DNA of 64,000 bases, taken from Trissonchulus latispiculum (Eukaryota; Nematoda; Enoplea; Enoplida; Ironidae). The position numbers and the translations under genes were made by a program. The notes under the pieces were generated by a model that saw nothing but the letters and a program-made list of their open reading frames with translations, had not been told where the DNA came from and did no database searches. Location: contig JASAND010007707.1 of the NCBI GenBank assembly GCA_030248195.1, positions 62,001-126,000 of the forward strand, read 5' to 3'. Shown here in pieces: positions 32,288 to 43,407 of the stretch; position 1 is the first letter of the stretch, and every line of letters starts with the position of its first letter.

Positions 32288-32993
32288 CTATGCATTTGAA
32301 TACAGGTAATCGTGGATTTCTGTAGACACTACAAAAATCATAAAACAGACCCAAAGCAAAAATTTGTAAAGAATGCACCAACAGAAAATATTACATGTGT
32401 TTGAGGAAGTCTCAGTAAAAGCTAAGATACGGAAAATATTTTTCAGAACTCTGTTTGAAGCAATTTGTAAGATTTGGGAATGTTTGACTGGCAGAATTGT
32501 TTCTGCGACGGTGTACATACCAAAAATTACAGTAAATGCCTTATGTTTAGAGTAAAGGAATGACAGAAAGTTTAGGCCACTATAATCTACTACTATATCT
32601 ACTCACTATAATCTTGTAAATGTTCCAAAATAGCTCAATACCTCTTCACAAGTTCTAAAACAGCTCAGAAGGTCCTTAAACTGTATGGTTAAGTATCCTG
32701 CTCATCTTACGGCTTACACAGTTACTGTTTACCCATTGGAAATCAAGCGTTTGCGATAGTGAGTTATAATTGGAATCAGGTAGTATTAGTGTAGCGACTC
32801 CCTTGCCCATTTGGTAAAACTGAAAGTTTTCCGCAGAGAGATTGGGTTTCAGACAAATATTGAAAAACTTCATCATTCCTAATTTGATGCACAGAGATAC
32901 CCACACTAGTTCAGTCAACAAGCTTTCAAAGATTGACTTGTCTGATTGAACCTCGCAGATCTGATTTCGCAAATAATATGGTTTTTGAAGCAA
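32288..32993 (-). pseudogene. Possible second IR-like receptor fragment
   Basis: Two minus-strand open frames, 32993-32676 and 32518-32288, lie upstream of the IR gene on the same strand. The first has an S1-like look (KPYYLRNQICEV, GKGVATLILPDSNYNSLSQT, TLDF). The second has a hydrophobic segment (FCWCILYKFLLWVCFMIF) that could be M1. No splice-joined model or M3/M4 exon was found. It could be a decayed paralogue, the upstream exons of a neighbour, or chance. Confidence 0.3.
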
Positions 32994-33254
32994 AGGATTT
33001 CCTTCACTCTTGCGACATTGACAAATTTCAGGTTACAGTGCTTTGAAAATTAATGATATCATAACCAGTCTTTGCCAACTTCTGGACACGCTTTTGCACT
33101 ATTTGGCTACTTTTTCCTCAAGGCGGAAAAAGAGAAACATTATTTTGAAAGAACAAAATCGGAAAATAAAGAAATAATGCTTGAAGCTAAAGTTATTCCC
33201 TTAAATTGAACTAATTAAATTATTAATATTAATATTATTATTATAAGAATTATT

Positions 33255-33777
33255 GGATCTCTTTAACTATTCCTCCCCCCAAAGACCCAATTTAACTATT
33301 CCCCCCAAATTGGAAACTGCACATAAACTCGTATCTTAATAACGTGTGAGTAACGTAAATGAAGTATATATACACAAATGGAACTGACAACAGATGCTTC
33401 TAATCAGTTTGTAACTAAAAACTTTAAATTTTCAAAAAATTTAAGTTACATAAATTTTAAACATGTTGAATTTTAAAAACATTTAATGTTTGACTTTCAT
33501 TAATTATTTAAGTTATTGTACATATATGCTAAAGTTAAGAATTATAATTAAGATATAAAGATGTAATTATAGTATTAATTAAGAATAAATGATTTTAAAA
33601 TAAATATTTTGAATTTGAACACAAAGAATGGAACATTATTTTATTTTTCATGCAGAATAGGTCAGAAAGATAACTTCTATTACCTTTATATCAACCTTTA
33701 AATACATCTTCACACTTATGACCCCAATATAACTATTTCCCCCCAAACAAGTTGGGGGGGAATAGTTAAAGAGATCC
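33255..33777. mobile_element. MITE with 8-bp target duplication
   Basis: 523 bp with inverted termini GGATCTCTTTAACTATTCC, flanked by GAATTATT on both sides (33247-33254 and 33778-33785). The interior is AT-rich and non-coding. The 8-bp duplication suggests a hAT- or P-type mover. Confidence 0.85.
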
Positions 33778-33785
33778 GAATTATT

Positions 33786-34421
33786 GATTAAGTTATTGAA
33801 TCTATAAGACTAACGCTAAGTAAAGAGGACAAGCATCAGCTGAAAATGAACATCTAGAAAACGAGACAACGGGGCTAACACCCAGATCCACGACGAGTAT
33901 ATACAAGCATTAATCATTAAAGAAGAATGAAAAAATGTCTGCCTGCACTCAAAGCCAAAGGCTTAATCTGAAACATGAGAGCCAATTGCTTTTACCAAAT
34001 TATTTCCTTATAATCAGCTGATAATGTATTATATGAGGTCACATTCTTTGTCCATAAAAGCGGTACTGCATGTACCTATGTTTACTTTCTAATTCAGTTT
34101 CTTGATCCGCCATGCTCATTTGTAAATACAGCCTTCGTTTGTTAATTTTGAGCAAACAAGACGCAGAGCCTGGAAAAATGAGAGACCCGGTGGAATGTCA
34201 AAAACAAGAAAGATGTATCGATGACAACACATTCCTGAGAAGCAGTCACTTAGGTCTGGGCTTATCAACTTGGAAATAAATAAAGATTCAAATATTCTTT
34301 CTTTCCTTCTTTCATTCTTTCTCTTTATGTTTTTCAAAATTATGTGTCGGGGGCAGCGGTACCTGTTGGGCCCGCGCCGGCTTTGTTATAATATGCGTGC
34401 TAAGCGGGGGCCGTGGGTCGC
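33786..34421. other. No gene recognised
   Basis: Mostly AT-rich, with an abrupt GC-rich block at about 34345-34421 directly against the LTR. The block may be a remnant of another element. Confidence 0.45.
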
Positions 34422-35416
34422 TGTAATGCTAGTAGAAGGCGACCTGACTACTAAGCACTACGAGTGGGTATTGCGCGCTAGGAAACAGCAGACCTGAAGG
34501 AGATGTTGTTCCAGTCGACCTGTAGCAACAACCTCGCCAAAACTCTGGAACAACAGTGGCCCTAACTCAGAATGAATTACAAAACAACACCACAAAATTA
34601 TGCTCAGCCTAGACTCAGACTGCCAGATTTTCTATCTACCTAACTGCCTACCGAACAATAAATGCTAAGACCTAATCTACTAATATGTGGAGACCATCTT
34701 TAATTTTAAACCTAACTAAAATACTTTCACAAAATGTCAAAATTACTTTCACAGAACTCCAAAAGAAATTATCAACACAAAATTATCGCACAAATATTTA
34801 GGACAAACACTTGACAACTTACTAATTTACCCAACAGGAAATAAGAGAGAATATATAGACGACCATAAATTTCAACAAAAACCAAAGTCACATAAATAAT
34901 ATAAGTATGGGAAGGTTTGGCCGGAACGACCTAAACCGGGGGACGGTTAGATATAATAGCGGGGAAGTCAGGACAGTACAGAAAGAAAACAATAGGAATA
35001 GACAAGAACACCAGGGCTCCTAGCGAAACAGGGACAGTTTTAAAGAAACACAGTTCAAGGGGAAATGATAACGTGAAAATTCGTATATGAATGACTCAGC
35101 GCTAAAACCCAACTACTCCATAAGAAAGAAAACTTTTAGACTGACTACTTTCTGTTCTCGCGTCAGACCATCCCCCTAAGTAGCCAATCAGAGCCGAGTA
35201 TTGATTTTTGCGAGAAGCCTGGAAAGTTCTGATTGGATGAAGGTTCCTATCTAGTTTTGCTAGAGGACAGCGCCGCCTAGCGGCTAAATAAAAACACGTT
35301 ATAAAGAACTAGTTTAAGGACAAATCTTACTCACATGAATTTCACACCTAACATTTCTAACAAATACACACTCCTAAATTTACAAATCAAACACACCAAA
35401 ACACCCACCCATTACA
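34422..35416 (-). repeat. Gypsy element 2, 3' LTR
   Basis: 995 bp, same length as 43408-44402, with several dozen differences by eye concentrated in the first 250 bp. It contains an inverted pair of CCAAT boxes (GCCAATCAG and CTGATTGG) at about 35183-35235. The polypurine-like AGCCCTGGGGAGT abuts its inner edge. Confidence 0.9.
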
Positions 35417-36894
35417 ACTCCCCAGGGCTTACCGCCCGAGCTCCTGCGAGGGAACCTCGTAAGGAAAAAGTCATTTAACGTTGAGCGAAGACAAATTTTA
35501 AATGAATTTTTACGTGGGCTCCAGCAGAATAAGGAACGAAGACAGTACGTTAGAGCGATACAAAACAAGTAAAAACACGGAATCAAATTAGAAAAAACAA
35601 AAGCGCAAGTCAAGAACACGTTACTAAAAGTACCTAGGACCCGAGCCAGTATAAAAAGACAACTAAAATAGAAATCAATAAGAAAAACCAATGGCGCGTG
35701 GACCATGCCATAAGAAAAAGCCACGGGGACAGGAGCACCAGAGGGACCCTCTGGTCGAAACGACCAGGTAAGTGAAACAAAAAGCCAGTAAAAACCAATC
35801 CCAGGAATTCAAGAACCCGGATGTCAGCTTCGTATAGGGCAATTCAGCTAAGGTGCGGAGGTTACCTCCCGCTAAACTCAGGGGTGCGCAGAAGCTCGGC
35901 TAGGTGGGTTCAGGGTGCCTAAACCTCGCTGAACTATCTCAGTTCCATTCGGCTCTTCTACAAAATATTAAGTAAGACTATAAGAAATAAGAAAATAACT
36001 TTCCGGTGTTTCGCGCAAAAGTGGGGACGAGCTTGAAATGGAATCTTTAGAATAATAATTAAAGAAAATTAAAAAGGGTTATGAAAGAACCCTTACCATG
36101 CTAAAGCATGTATAAAGAAGGACCAACAGGGTACGAAAGAAGTCCCCAAGTACCCCGCAGGTACCAAAAATAATATTAATTTAAAATAGGGGTAGGTTAG
36201 GAATTCTGAAGAAGGAAAGCGCGAAACACCAATTTAGAAATAAAGTTCCCTAGAGTAGAATAAAAATTTTATAGATGAGCCTCCCAACCGCGCTGCAGGC
36301 CTTAATGGGGATGGGGGCATATGTTTCGGGTGCTACTTTGGCGCACTGGTCCGGGGTAACAAAACTGACACCATTTTCTTCGAAAGAACCCGAAAATAGG
36401 GGAGGAGAACGTTGGGCCAACTAAAAGATATACGTACAAAAGAATTTTAAAACAAAAACGTGGCGGCATGAGAAAAGGAATTTCCAAGGGACAAGAGTCA
36501 GCATTTTGAGACATAATACTGGCTAGGGCCTTCGGCCAAAAAGACTAGTAAAACCCCAAATGACAAAACCGTTAGATAAACTAGAAAAGAATTCAAGAAA
36601 AGAGAAGTCAAAATTTTTGGTAAAACTTTTGGTTAAGACTAGCGACAAACACATATTATGCACAGAACCGTATAAAATACCCGCAAAATGACAAAACCGT
36701 TAAGAGTTAAACAAAGCAGATTAAATTTAGATAAAATTTGTAAAGGTTAGCTTCAAAAAGGTAATAAAATGATTTTAAAATACGCTTCAAGTTAATAAAA
36801 AGTTAATAAAAGTATTTTAGAATGAGCTTCAAGGAGTTAAAAAAGTATTTTTAGAATAGATATATATATAAATATATATAAATATATTTAGTAG

Positions 36895-36992
<98 letters not shown>

Positions 36993-38908
36993 AGAAACAC
37001 GCATAGGCAACTAAGGCACAACATAATGACATATAAGAAAACTAATATTAGGATAAAACTATTATGACAAGTAATATGTATATAACAGTAATACAAAAAT
37101 ACAATAGTTCACAAAATGGCAAGAAGTTCTTCTTTGGGGATAAGATATAGCTATGGGGAAAGGGAAAGCGTCCATTTCGCATAAAGTATGAAGTCCAAAT
37201 ATTGAGTAAGTCTTCATCGGGTTGAATGTCATAATAGGGAGGATCTTCATAATAGAAAATGTCAAAGTAGGGGAGGCTTCATAATTGAGCAATCATATGT
37301 GGCAGTCAAAAATCGGGAATGTCCAAATTGAGCAAATCATCATTAGGTAGTTCAAAATTGAGCAATAGAGATTCATATCCATGTAAAGTCAAAGTCATGT
37401 AAAGTCCCAATTAGGTAAAAATGTCACATCCGGGGAAATAGTCCAAGTAGGTCGCCCAGGGGAAATGAACGACCAGACAGGGAAGGGTAAATGATAACCA
37501 ATGGGGAAGGGAAACGCAGCCGCCAATAATAACAGATTAAACATCCGCCGATAGTGGAAGGTTAAACGTCCGCCGAATTCATGGTAAGAAACCACCGCCG
37601 TAGCTTCATGATGGAGAAGAACCGTACAAATGGGGCACGAATGTTTACTGTATACTCGTAACGGGTATACAAAGACCAAGGAGATGACCGGTTACCGGTC
37701 ATGACAGGGACTGGCATGTGTACGGTTCAAAACGTGCTGAACACCATGCTGGAACGCTCCGAGGGCAGACAACGGTCCTCAGCACCATAAAAGGGGTGGA
37801 CACCTTCCGCCCTTAATGCCGAAAACGCCAGTTGCGACTGCCGACAAAAGACCTGCGAAGACGCCGTTGTTTCATCGACCGAAAGTGCGATCCGTATCAT
37901 CCACACGTCATCGGACTCCGTACGTTCATCCTGGGCAACCCAGAGTAGAATCTCCATCCAATGCTGGTCCAAAGGGCTAGGTGTACCCCATCACCAGGCA
38001 AGAATGGACGGTTACGACAGACAAGGGTGTCCTCGCCCGGTAACCCTATATCCAAGGCAAATCGCAAATTAGACCAAGAAGAAGCGCCACGAATTTTAAG
38101 CAGAATCCTTCAAGAGCACCCTTTTGGCCGAGGGTTCCCCCCCGGTTAAGACAGAAGACCTTCCGTTCTTTTGGCAACCAAGAGGATCCCACCATAGAAG
38201 GATATCAGCACCTAGGGTCCAAGCTAGAACTCATAAAAATGTGCAAAAACGATCAGAGGGTGAAAGCATGACGAAAAACAAAAGAAAGTGAGAAAGAAAC
38301 TACACACACAAAGAGATGGGTGAACTACCTACTAACCTAACTACGAACCTACCTACAGGAAAGAGAACCACACACATACTAAAGGGAAAAGCCCACATAT
38401 ACACATATATCCGAGCGCACGTGAAACACGTGCACTGTTATGGAAGAAACCAGTGAATGGCCTTCTTGACCTTTTGACACAAAATCATAGGAATTTCTTT
38501 TTAGATAGAAAAGAGCAAGACCCCCTAGGTAAATTGGAATAGGATTAGAAATGAATAAAAGAAAATGAAGTGCCATTATGACCCCAATAAAAGGACATAA
38601 TAAGGGATTAAATAAAAGAATGGATTCTATTAAGTGTAAAACGAAAACCCCAATTTAAGAACGAAACTAAAATGATTCAAAGAAGGCCCTTAAGATAATT
38701 TAGACCCACCCCCACAGGGGAAAGAAGTTGTAACAAACGTAACAAATATAGTGCCAACACCCAAAGACCTTTAAGCAGATAAAACCCTAGCTAATAATAA
38801 CGGGCCCGTAAAAAAAACCAAACAAACAGTAACGTAGAGATATCTCTAATAAGTATATATATATATAAAAGCTCAGACCCTAGACGTACTATATCAACTT
38901 TAGGGAAC
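35417..38908 (-). other. 3' non-coding region of Gypsy element 2
   Basis: 3.5 kb with no recognisable env. Small minus frames at 37972-37727 (81 codons) and 37679-37395 have no known domain. A TA microsatellite lies at 36895-36990. A decayed third reading frame cannot be excluded. Confidence 0.5.
36895..36990. repeat. TA dinucleotide microsatellite
   Basis: A run of AT/TA of about 96 bp. The open frame across it is only Ile-Tyr repeats. Confidence 0.95.
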
Positions 38909-41900
38909 CTAAAGCTGAACAACAGGAAGTTTGACAGGCGCATCTCCAAATGGCTTCAAGCGATTTATATTAACCACGGATGGGTCACCCAAGCCGTTGG
39001 TCGGACCAATGCGATAATTGGTAAGCGAGATCTTTTCCAGGATCCGATACGGGCCATCATACTTCGGTCTTAGCTTCTTGCTAAGTCCAGCCGGCACGTT
39101 CTTGTTCTCCACGTTCAACATAACCAGGGACCCTGGTTTGTATTCTACTGGCGTGGCTTTCTTATCATACCGGACTTTGTTGATATTCGCTGCTTCCTGT
39201 AGCATTTCCCGTGCTATCCTCCAAGCTTCACCCAGATGTGGCAACAACTGATTTCGGACATCATCATATGTCTCGACAGGGTCGTCGCCGTGGTTCTGGA
39301 AGAAATTATCCAAGGGGTACCGGTAATCCCGACCGGTCATCAGGAAATACGGGGTTTCCTGCGTAGAGCTGTGGACCGTGGCCCGATAGATGGAAAGGGC
39401 CCAAGGTAGGTAATCATCCCAATCCGTCTGATATCGGTCCACATATTTGGTAATCAGGCTTCGTAGCGTCCGGTTAAACCGTTCCACTACCCCGTTAGTC
39501 TGCGGATGATACGCTGTGGTCCGGAGGCGCTCCGACCCAGTCGCATCCACTTGAGCCGTCATGAAGGCTGACATGAAATTAGGGCCCTGATCCGTTAGCA
39601 CGCGACCTGGGACTCCCCACCGGGCCACAAACCCATTGAGGTACCAGTAAGCCGTTGTTTCGGCCCGTTCATTTGGCATCGCAAAGGCTTCAGCATACCG
39701 AGTCAGGTAGTCGACAATACACAGGACACAGGTATTGCCTCGTTTGGTTTCCCGATGGGTGAAATGCATGACATCCATGGCTATCACCTGCAAGGGATAT
39801 CGGACCACGACGGTATTTTGCATTGTCGCCTGATGACGCCGTGGCCCATGATTAAATTTAGCGCAGGGTTTACACTGCGCAATAAATTCCGCCAAGTCCT
39901 GTGACATGCGAGGCCACCAATACTTGGATGCCAAACTAGCATAAGCCGCCTTATGGGCCCGGTGTCCACCTGTCGTAAAATGTGTGTGGACCTCCTCGAG
40001 CAGCTTCTCGCGTTCGTCGCGTGGTACCACGAGCGTAGGGAACGATGAGCCTCGCCGCATACCCCGTTCATCTAGATAATCCCGGTAGAGAACCCCATCT
40101 TTGATATTAAACGAAGACCTCAGCTTCGTCAACACCAATGCTTCCTGCTGGTTTTCCGGCAGCCGTTTCTGTTCTAGAAAGTCCAATAAGACGGCAAATT
40201 CAGGTTCATCGCGAAGTTGCCGCTTCCAACTGAGCACCGTTGGTGGACCCGGCGGTGCAGCCGTCAAGGCATACACCTCAGGTGGATACATAACCTCCAG
40301 TGTTTCCTGTTCGCTATCAACCGGTTCTTCAATTGGCCATAGACGCGACAGCGCATCCGGGACATGGTTTTCCCTGCCCGGACGATATTCCACCGTGAAT
40401 TCGAATTCCAGCATACGTGACGCGAACTTAGCCAATTTTCCTGATCCCAATGCCTTGAAGTTGTTCAGCAGATCCCTTACAGCCATATGGTCCGTGCGCA
40501 GGACAAACTGTTTGCATGAGAGATAGTGCCGAAATTTTTGACATCCCCAGAGGGCCGCGAAGGCTTCCATTTCGGTTGCCGAATAGCCTTTCTCACCCTG
40601 GGTCAATGTCCGACTGGCATATGCTACTGGTCTTTCCCGTAGCACGCGAGGCCCATTCGGTTTGTCGTAGCTTCGTGGGACCGAAAACTGCTGCTCCAGG
40701 ACTGCTCCAAAACCACGCTTGCTGGCATCGGTGGACACATAGAAGGTTTTCGAGAAATCAGGGAATGCCAACACTGGAGCTGTCGTGAGATGCTGCTTCA
40801 ATGCTTCGAAGCTTTGCTGGCATTCGTCGGACCAAAGAAAGGGGACCCCTTTCTTAAGAAGGTCGGTCAGTGGAGCGGCCACTTTCGCGTAATTAGACAC
40901 AAAGTATGTATCCGCACATACCCAGAAAGCGCGAATACCCTTCACATCAGTAGGAGGAGGGAGCTGAGAAACCGCTTTAACCTTGTCTGGGTCCACACTG
41001 ATACCATTAAGGCCCACGCAATGGCCTAGGAAAGGGACCGCTTCACGGGCAAAACAGCATTTCTTCAGCTTGATTCTCAGTCCATTATCCCGGAGACGCT
41101 GGAGGGTCGACCTCAGCATTACCAGGTGAGAATCAGGATCAGGGGAAGGAATCAAAACATCATCGATATAGACTGGGAGATCTGTGAGGACCTTTTCCAT
41201 AATACGCTGGAAGGTCGCCGGCGCATTGCAGAGACCAAAGGGCATGACATTCATATGAAAAAGGCCCATATGTGACACAAAAGCCGTCTTTTCCCTATGC
41301 TCCGGATAGACCTCCACTTGCCAATAACCGGCGGCCAGGTCAATCGTAGAAAATATGACCGCACCTTGGAGTTGATCCAAGATCTCGTCTTTCTTCGTGA
41401 TCTTATTAAGGCGCCTGTAATCAATTACCAACCTTGTCGTACCATCCTTCTTGCCGACGAGGATACATGGGGAGGACCAAGGGCTAGTGGAGGGGGAGCA
41501 AACTCCCTCTTCGAGCATAGCCTTGATATGCTTTTCGATTTCTGCCTTATCCCTCGGGTTATACCGATAGGATCTGCCCTTTACTGGGCCGTCCTTGCCA
41601 GTATCGATGACGTGTTGGTCGACTTTAGTTCGACCCGGGTTACCAGGGCGAGCTACTACGTCGTAAAATTCCACGAGTAGGTCCCGTAGCTTCGCTTTCC
41701 CCACATCATCCAGAACCATAGAGTCGAAATCAACATTTTCATCAATAAACTGCTGTCGTTCCTCCCATGACGGCATAGGCTGAGGTGTCATCTCGTCAGC
41801 AGAATAATGCATATCGTTAAATGCTTGCAGTCCTCGGTCAGACAGAGCAGGTGGCTCTTCTGTATCCCATGACTTGTCTGACTGTACAGCACACACGGTG

Positions 41901-41920
41901 GGGTCCTCGTTGTCAGCCAA
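38909..41920 (-). CDS. pol: Pol of Gypsy element 2 (RT, RNase H, integrase), damaged
   Basis: A 1003-codon frame that opens on a TTG, not an ATG, and is in the same register as Gag, so a Gag-Pol readthrough or fusion is likely. Domains: reverse transcriptase about residues 110-310 with LVIDYRRLNK, MPFGLCNAPATFQRIM and the YIDD active site; RNase H about 385-520 (FYVSTDASKRGFGAVLEQ); H-H-C-C zinc finger about 640-690; integrase core about 715-880 with the three acidic residues in AMDVMHF, LTDQGPNF and VVERFNRTL; then a C-terminal basic tail. Odd points: no protease DTG/DSG motif precedes RT, and three RT/connection stretches are shorter or out of register compared with the family (after RRLNKITKKD, just before YIDD, and around 40910-40930). 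The copy is probably non-functional. Confidence 0.85.
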   Translation of the reverse strand: MADNEDPTVCAVQSDKSWDTEEPPALSDRGLQAFNDMHYSADEMTPQPMPSWEERQQFIDENVDFDSMVLDDVGKAKLRDLLVEFYDVVARPGNPGRTKVDQHVIDTGKDGPVKGRSYRYNPRDKAEIEKHIKAMLEEGVCSPSTSPWSSPCILVGKKDGTTRLVIDYRRLNKITKKDEILDQLQGAVIFSTIDLAAGYWQVEVYPEHREKTAFVSHMGLFHMNVMPFGLCNAPATFQRIMEKVLTDLPVYIDDVLIPSPDPDSHLVMLRSTLQRLRDNGLRIKLKKCCFAREAVPFLGHCVGLNGISVDPDKVKAVSQLPPPTDVKGIRAFWVCADTYFVSNYAKVAAPLTDLLKKGVPFLWSDECQQSFEALKQHLTTAPVLAFPDFSKTFYVSTDASKRGFGAVLEQQFSVPRSYDKPNGPRVLRERPVAYASRTLTQGEKGYSATEMEAFAALWGCQKFRHYLSCKQFVLRTDHMAVRDLLNNFKALGSGKLAKFASRMLEFEFTVEYRPGRENHVPDALSRLWPIEEPVDSEQETLEVMYPPEVYALTAAPPGPPTVLSWKRQLRDEPEFAVLLDFLEQKRLPENQQEALVLTKLRSSFNIKDGVLYRDYLDERGMRRGSSFPTLVVPRDEREKLLEEVHTHFTTGGHRAHKAAYASLASKYWWPRMSQDLAEFIAQCKPCAKFNHGPRRHQATMQNTVVVRYPLQVIAMDVMHFTHRETKRGNTCVLCIVDYLTRYAEAFAMPNERAETTAYWYLNGFVARWGVPGRVLTDQGPNFMSAFMTAQVDATGSERLRTTAYHPQTNGVVERFNRTLRSLITKYVDRYQTDWDDYLPWALSIYRATVHSSTQETPYFLMTGRDYRYPLDNFFQNHGDDPVETYDDVRNQLLPHLGEAWRIAREMLQEAANINKVRYDKKATPVEYKPGSLVMLNVENKNVPAGLSKKLRPKYDGPYRILEKISLTNYRIGPTNGLGDPSVVNINRLKPFGDAPVKLPVVQL

Positions 41921-42013
41921 ATCACTCTGTAAATCTCTTCTAAAAAACCCACGGGGTTTAAAAGGGGTTTTTTGTGGGGGGGGGTTTTTGTATTTGTAGA
42001 ATGAAATGATACA
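41921..42013. repeat. Junction tract between Gag and Pol with homopolymers
   Basis: 93 bp in which poly-G and poly-T runs separate the Gag stop from the Pol frame, continuing into G runs in the Gag 3' end (42025-42100). A zinc knuckle and protease would normally lie here, so a deletion, local decay or assembly collapse is likely. Confidence 0.6.
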
Positions 42014-42835
42014 TCACAATATTACAAGGGGGGGGCGGGGGGGGGGAGGGGGGGGGTCCGCCCGGCGCCGGGTTTTTGTTTTTGGGGGGGGGGCGGGGTC
42101 CTTTGGCCGCTCACTGGGCTGAGCCTGTGGGCCTTGTCGTGGATATTGGGACGGAACGCGGCCCTGGTTCACAGCACAGCATTCCTGGGTCCCCGCTTGG
42201 GCTGCATAGGCTACTGCTGGCTGTTCCTTTTCCATTTCACCCTGGACTGTTTCCACTATATGCAATGCCCTCGTGATCAGATCGTTTTCCCGGACATGTG
42301 GCCAAAACTGGACTTCGGCTAAAGAAGCCGCCAGCCTGGCTCGCAACTCTGGTCGGAGCCCACGTCGAAACTGGGCAACCAGTTTCTTTTCCCTGTACAT
42401 GACCGGTTCGTGGGGGAATGCCTTCACGGTTAAAACGCGTAAGGCAGCCACGAAATCATGCGCCTGTTCGTTGGTCTGCTGATAACGTCCATAGAACTGC
42501 TCCGCACATTGTTCCGTTGTGACAGAGAATGGTTCATAGAGCTGCCGCAATAAGGCCACCAAACTGTCGAAGTTATCCGGAGGGCAAGGGCTCATTGCCT
42601 CCTTAACCTTTTCGTCGAGCAGCGTCCAGAGAATCCTGTACTTGAAGGTTGAGGGGACCTCATAAACCTTCACTGTAGCCTCGAAATTAGCCAACCAGCT
42701 TGAAAGCTTTATGCTGCTTTTCGGTCCTTGAAAGGGTTTCATGCCCTTGAACCCTTTTAGATGTTCTCGTCTGAGTTCCCCAGACGACGTTCCCTTTTTG
42801 GTAGGGTCCTCAGAATTTTCGGTCGGTTTCGGCAT
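42014..42835 (-). CDS. gag: Gag of Gypsy element 2, C-terminally degraded
   Basis: A 273-codon frame starting at an ATG (MPKPTENSEDPTKK). The capsid core is present: GMKPFQGPKSSIKLSSWL, ILWTLLDEKVKE, LLRQLYEPFSVTTEQCAEQF, FRRGLRPELRARLAASL, NDLITRALHIVETV. It matches the core of Gag in LTR element 1. The end runs into proline repeats encoded by C/G homopolymers and stops with no CCHC knuckle, so the nucleocapsid part has been lost or garbled. Confidence 0.85.
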   Translation of the reverse strand: MPKPTENSEDPTKKGTSSGELRREHLKGFKGMKPFQGPKSSIKLSSWLANFEATVKVYEVPSTFKYRILWTLLDEKVKEAMSPCPPDNFDSLVALLRQLYEPFSVTTEQCAEQFYGRYQQTNEQAHDFVAALRVLTVKAFPHEPVMYREKKLVAQFRRGLRPELRARLAASLAEVQFWPHVRENDLITRALHIVETVQGEMEKEQPAVAYAAQAGTQECCAVNQGRVPSQYPRQGPQAQPSERPKDPAPPPKTKTRRRADPPPPPPRPPLVIL

Positions 42836-43407
42836 ATTTAGGAATACTTGAGATCAAAAGAGCCAAGGACAAGATATATACGTATGAAAAGGATAAAGTA
42901 TCTTACGTCGAGTAATGATACGGGTCTCTAGAAAAAATGTTATAGTTAAACCTAAAAATAAGGGGGTTAGCAAATTATACAGACAAAATTTGTACCAGGT
43001 TAAAATAAGTGAAACAACTAGTAATAAAATGGCTAGTTAGAAGCAGTATAACAAGAAAACTACACAGGAAAATTACACAAAACACCCTGATTAGAAAAAT
43101 AAACTGCGCAAAAGGGCGCTACAAAATACAGAAAAAGCCCAAAAACCCACACAAATGTAATAGAACAAAACGTAAATTGGGTCAGAGCGCAGGCAATAGG
43201 CGCAATGAACCCACATAAAATACACAATAATCACCAAAACCACAAACGTACCCCCGACAATAATACAAATACAACCCCAGACAATCACAGGATACGTACA
43301 GAAATCACAAAATTATTCACCACAATACGTATAAAAACACCAGAAAATAGCAGGAAAACGAGGAAAATTTTTCGAAAAGAACCTAGAGGTCGGAACTGGC
43401 AGCCTAA
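42836..43407 (-). promoter_or_regulatory. Leader and primer-binding region of Gypsy element 2
   Basis: Read from the LTR edge on the minus strand, it begins TTAGGCTGCCAGTTCCGACC. The first 12 bases are shared with LTR element 1. The rest is A-rich and non-coding. Confidence 0.6.

Noticed and set aside
36851..37096. Ile-Tyr repeat protein
   Set aside because: Pure translation of a TA microsatellite.
37727..37972. env-like third ORF of Gypsy element 2
   Set aside because: Only 81 codons, no signal peptide, membrane segment or cleavage site.
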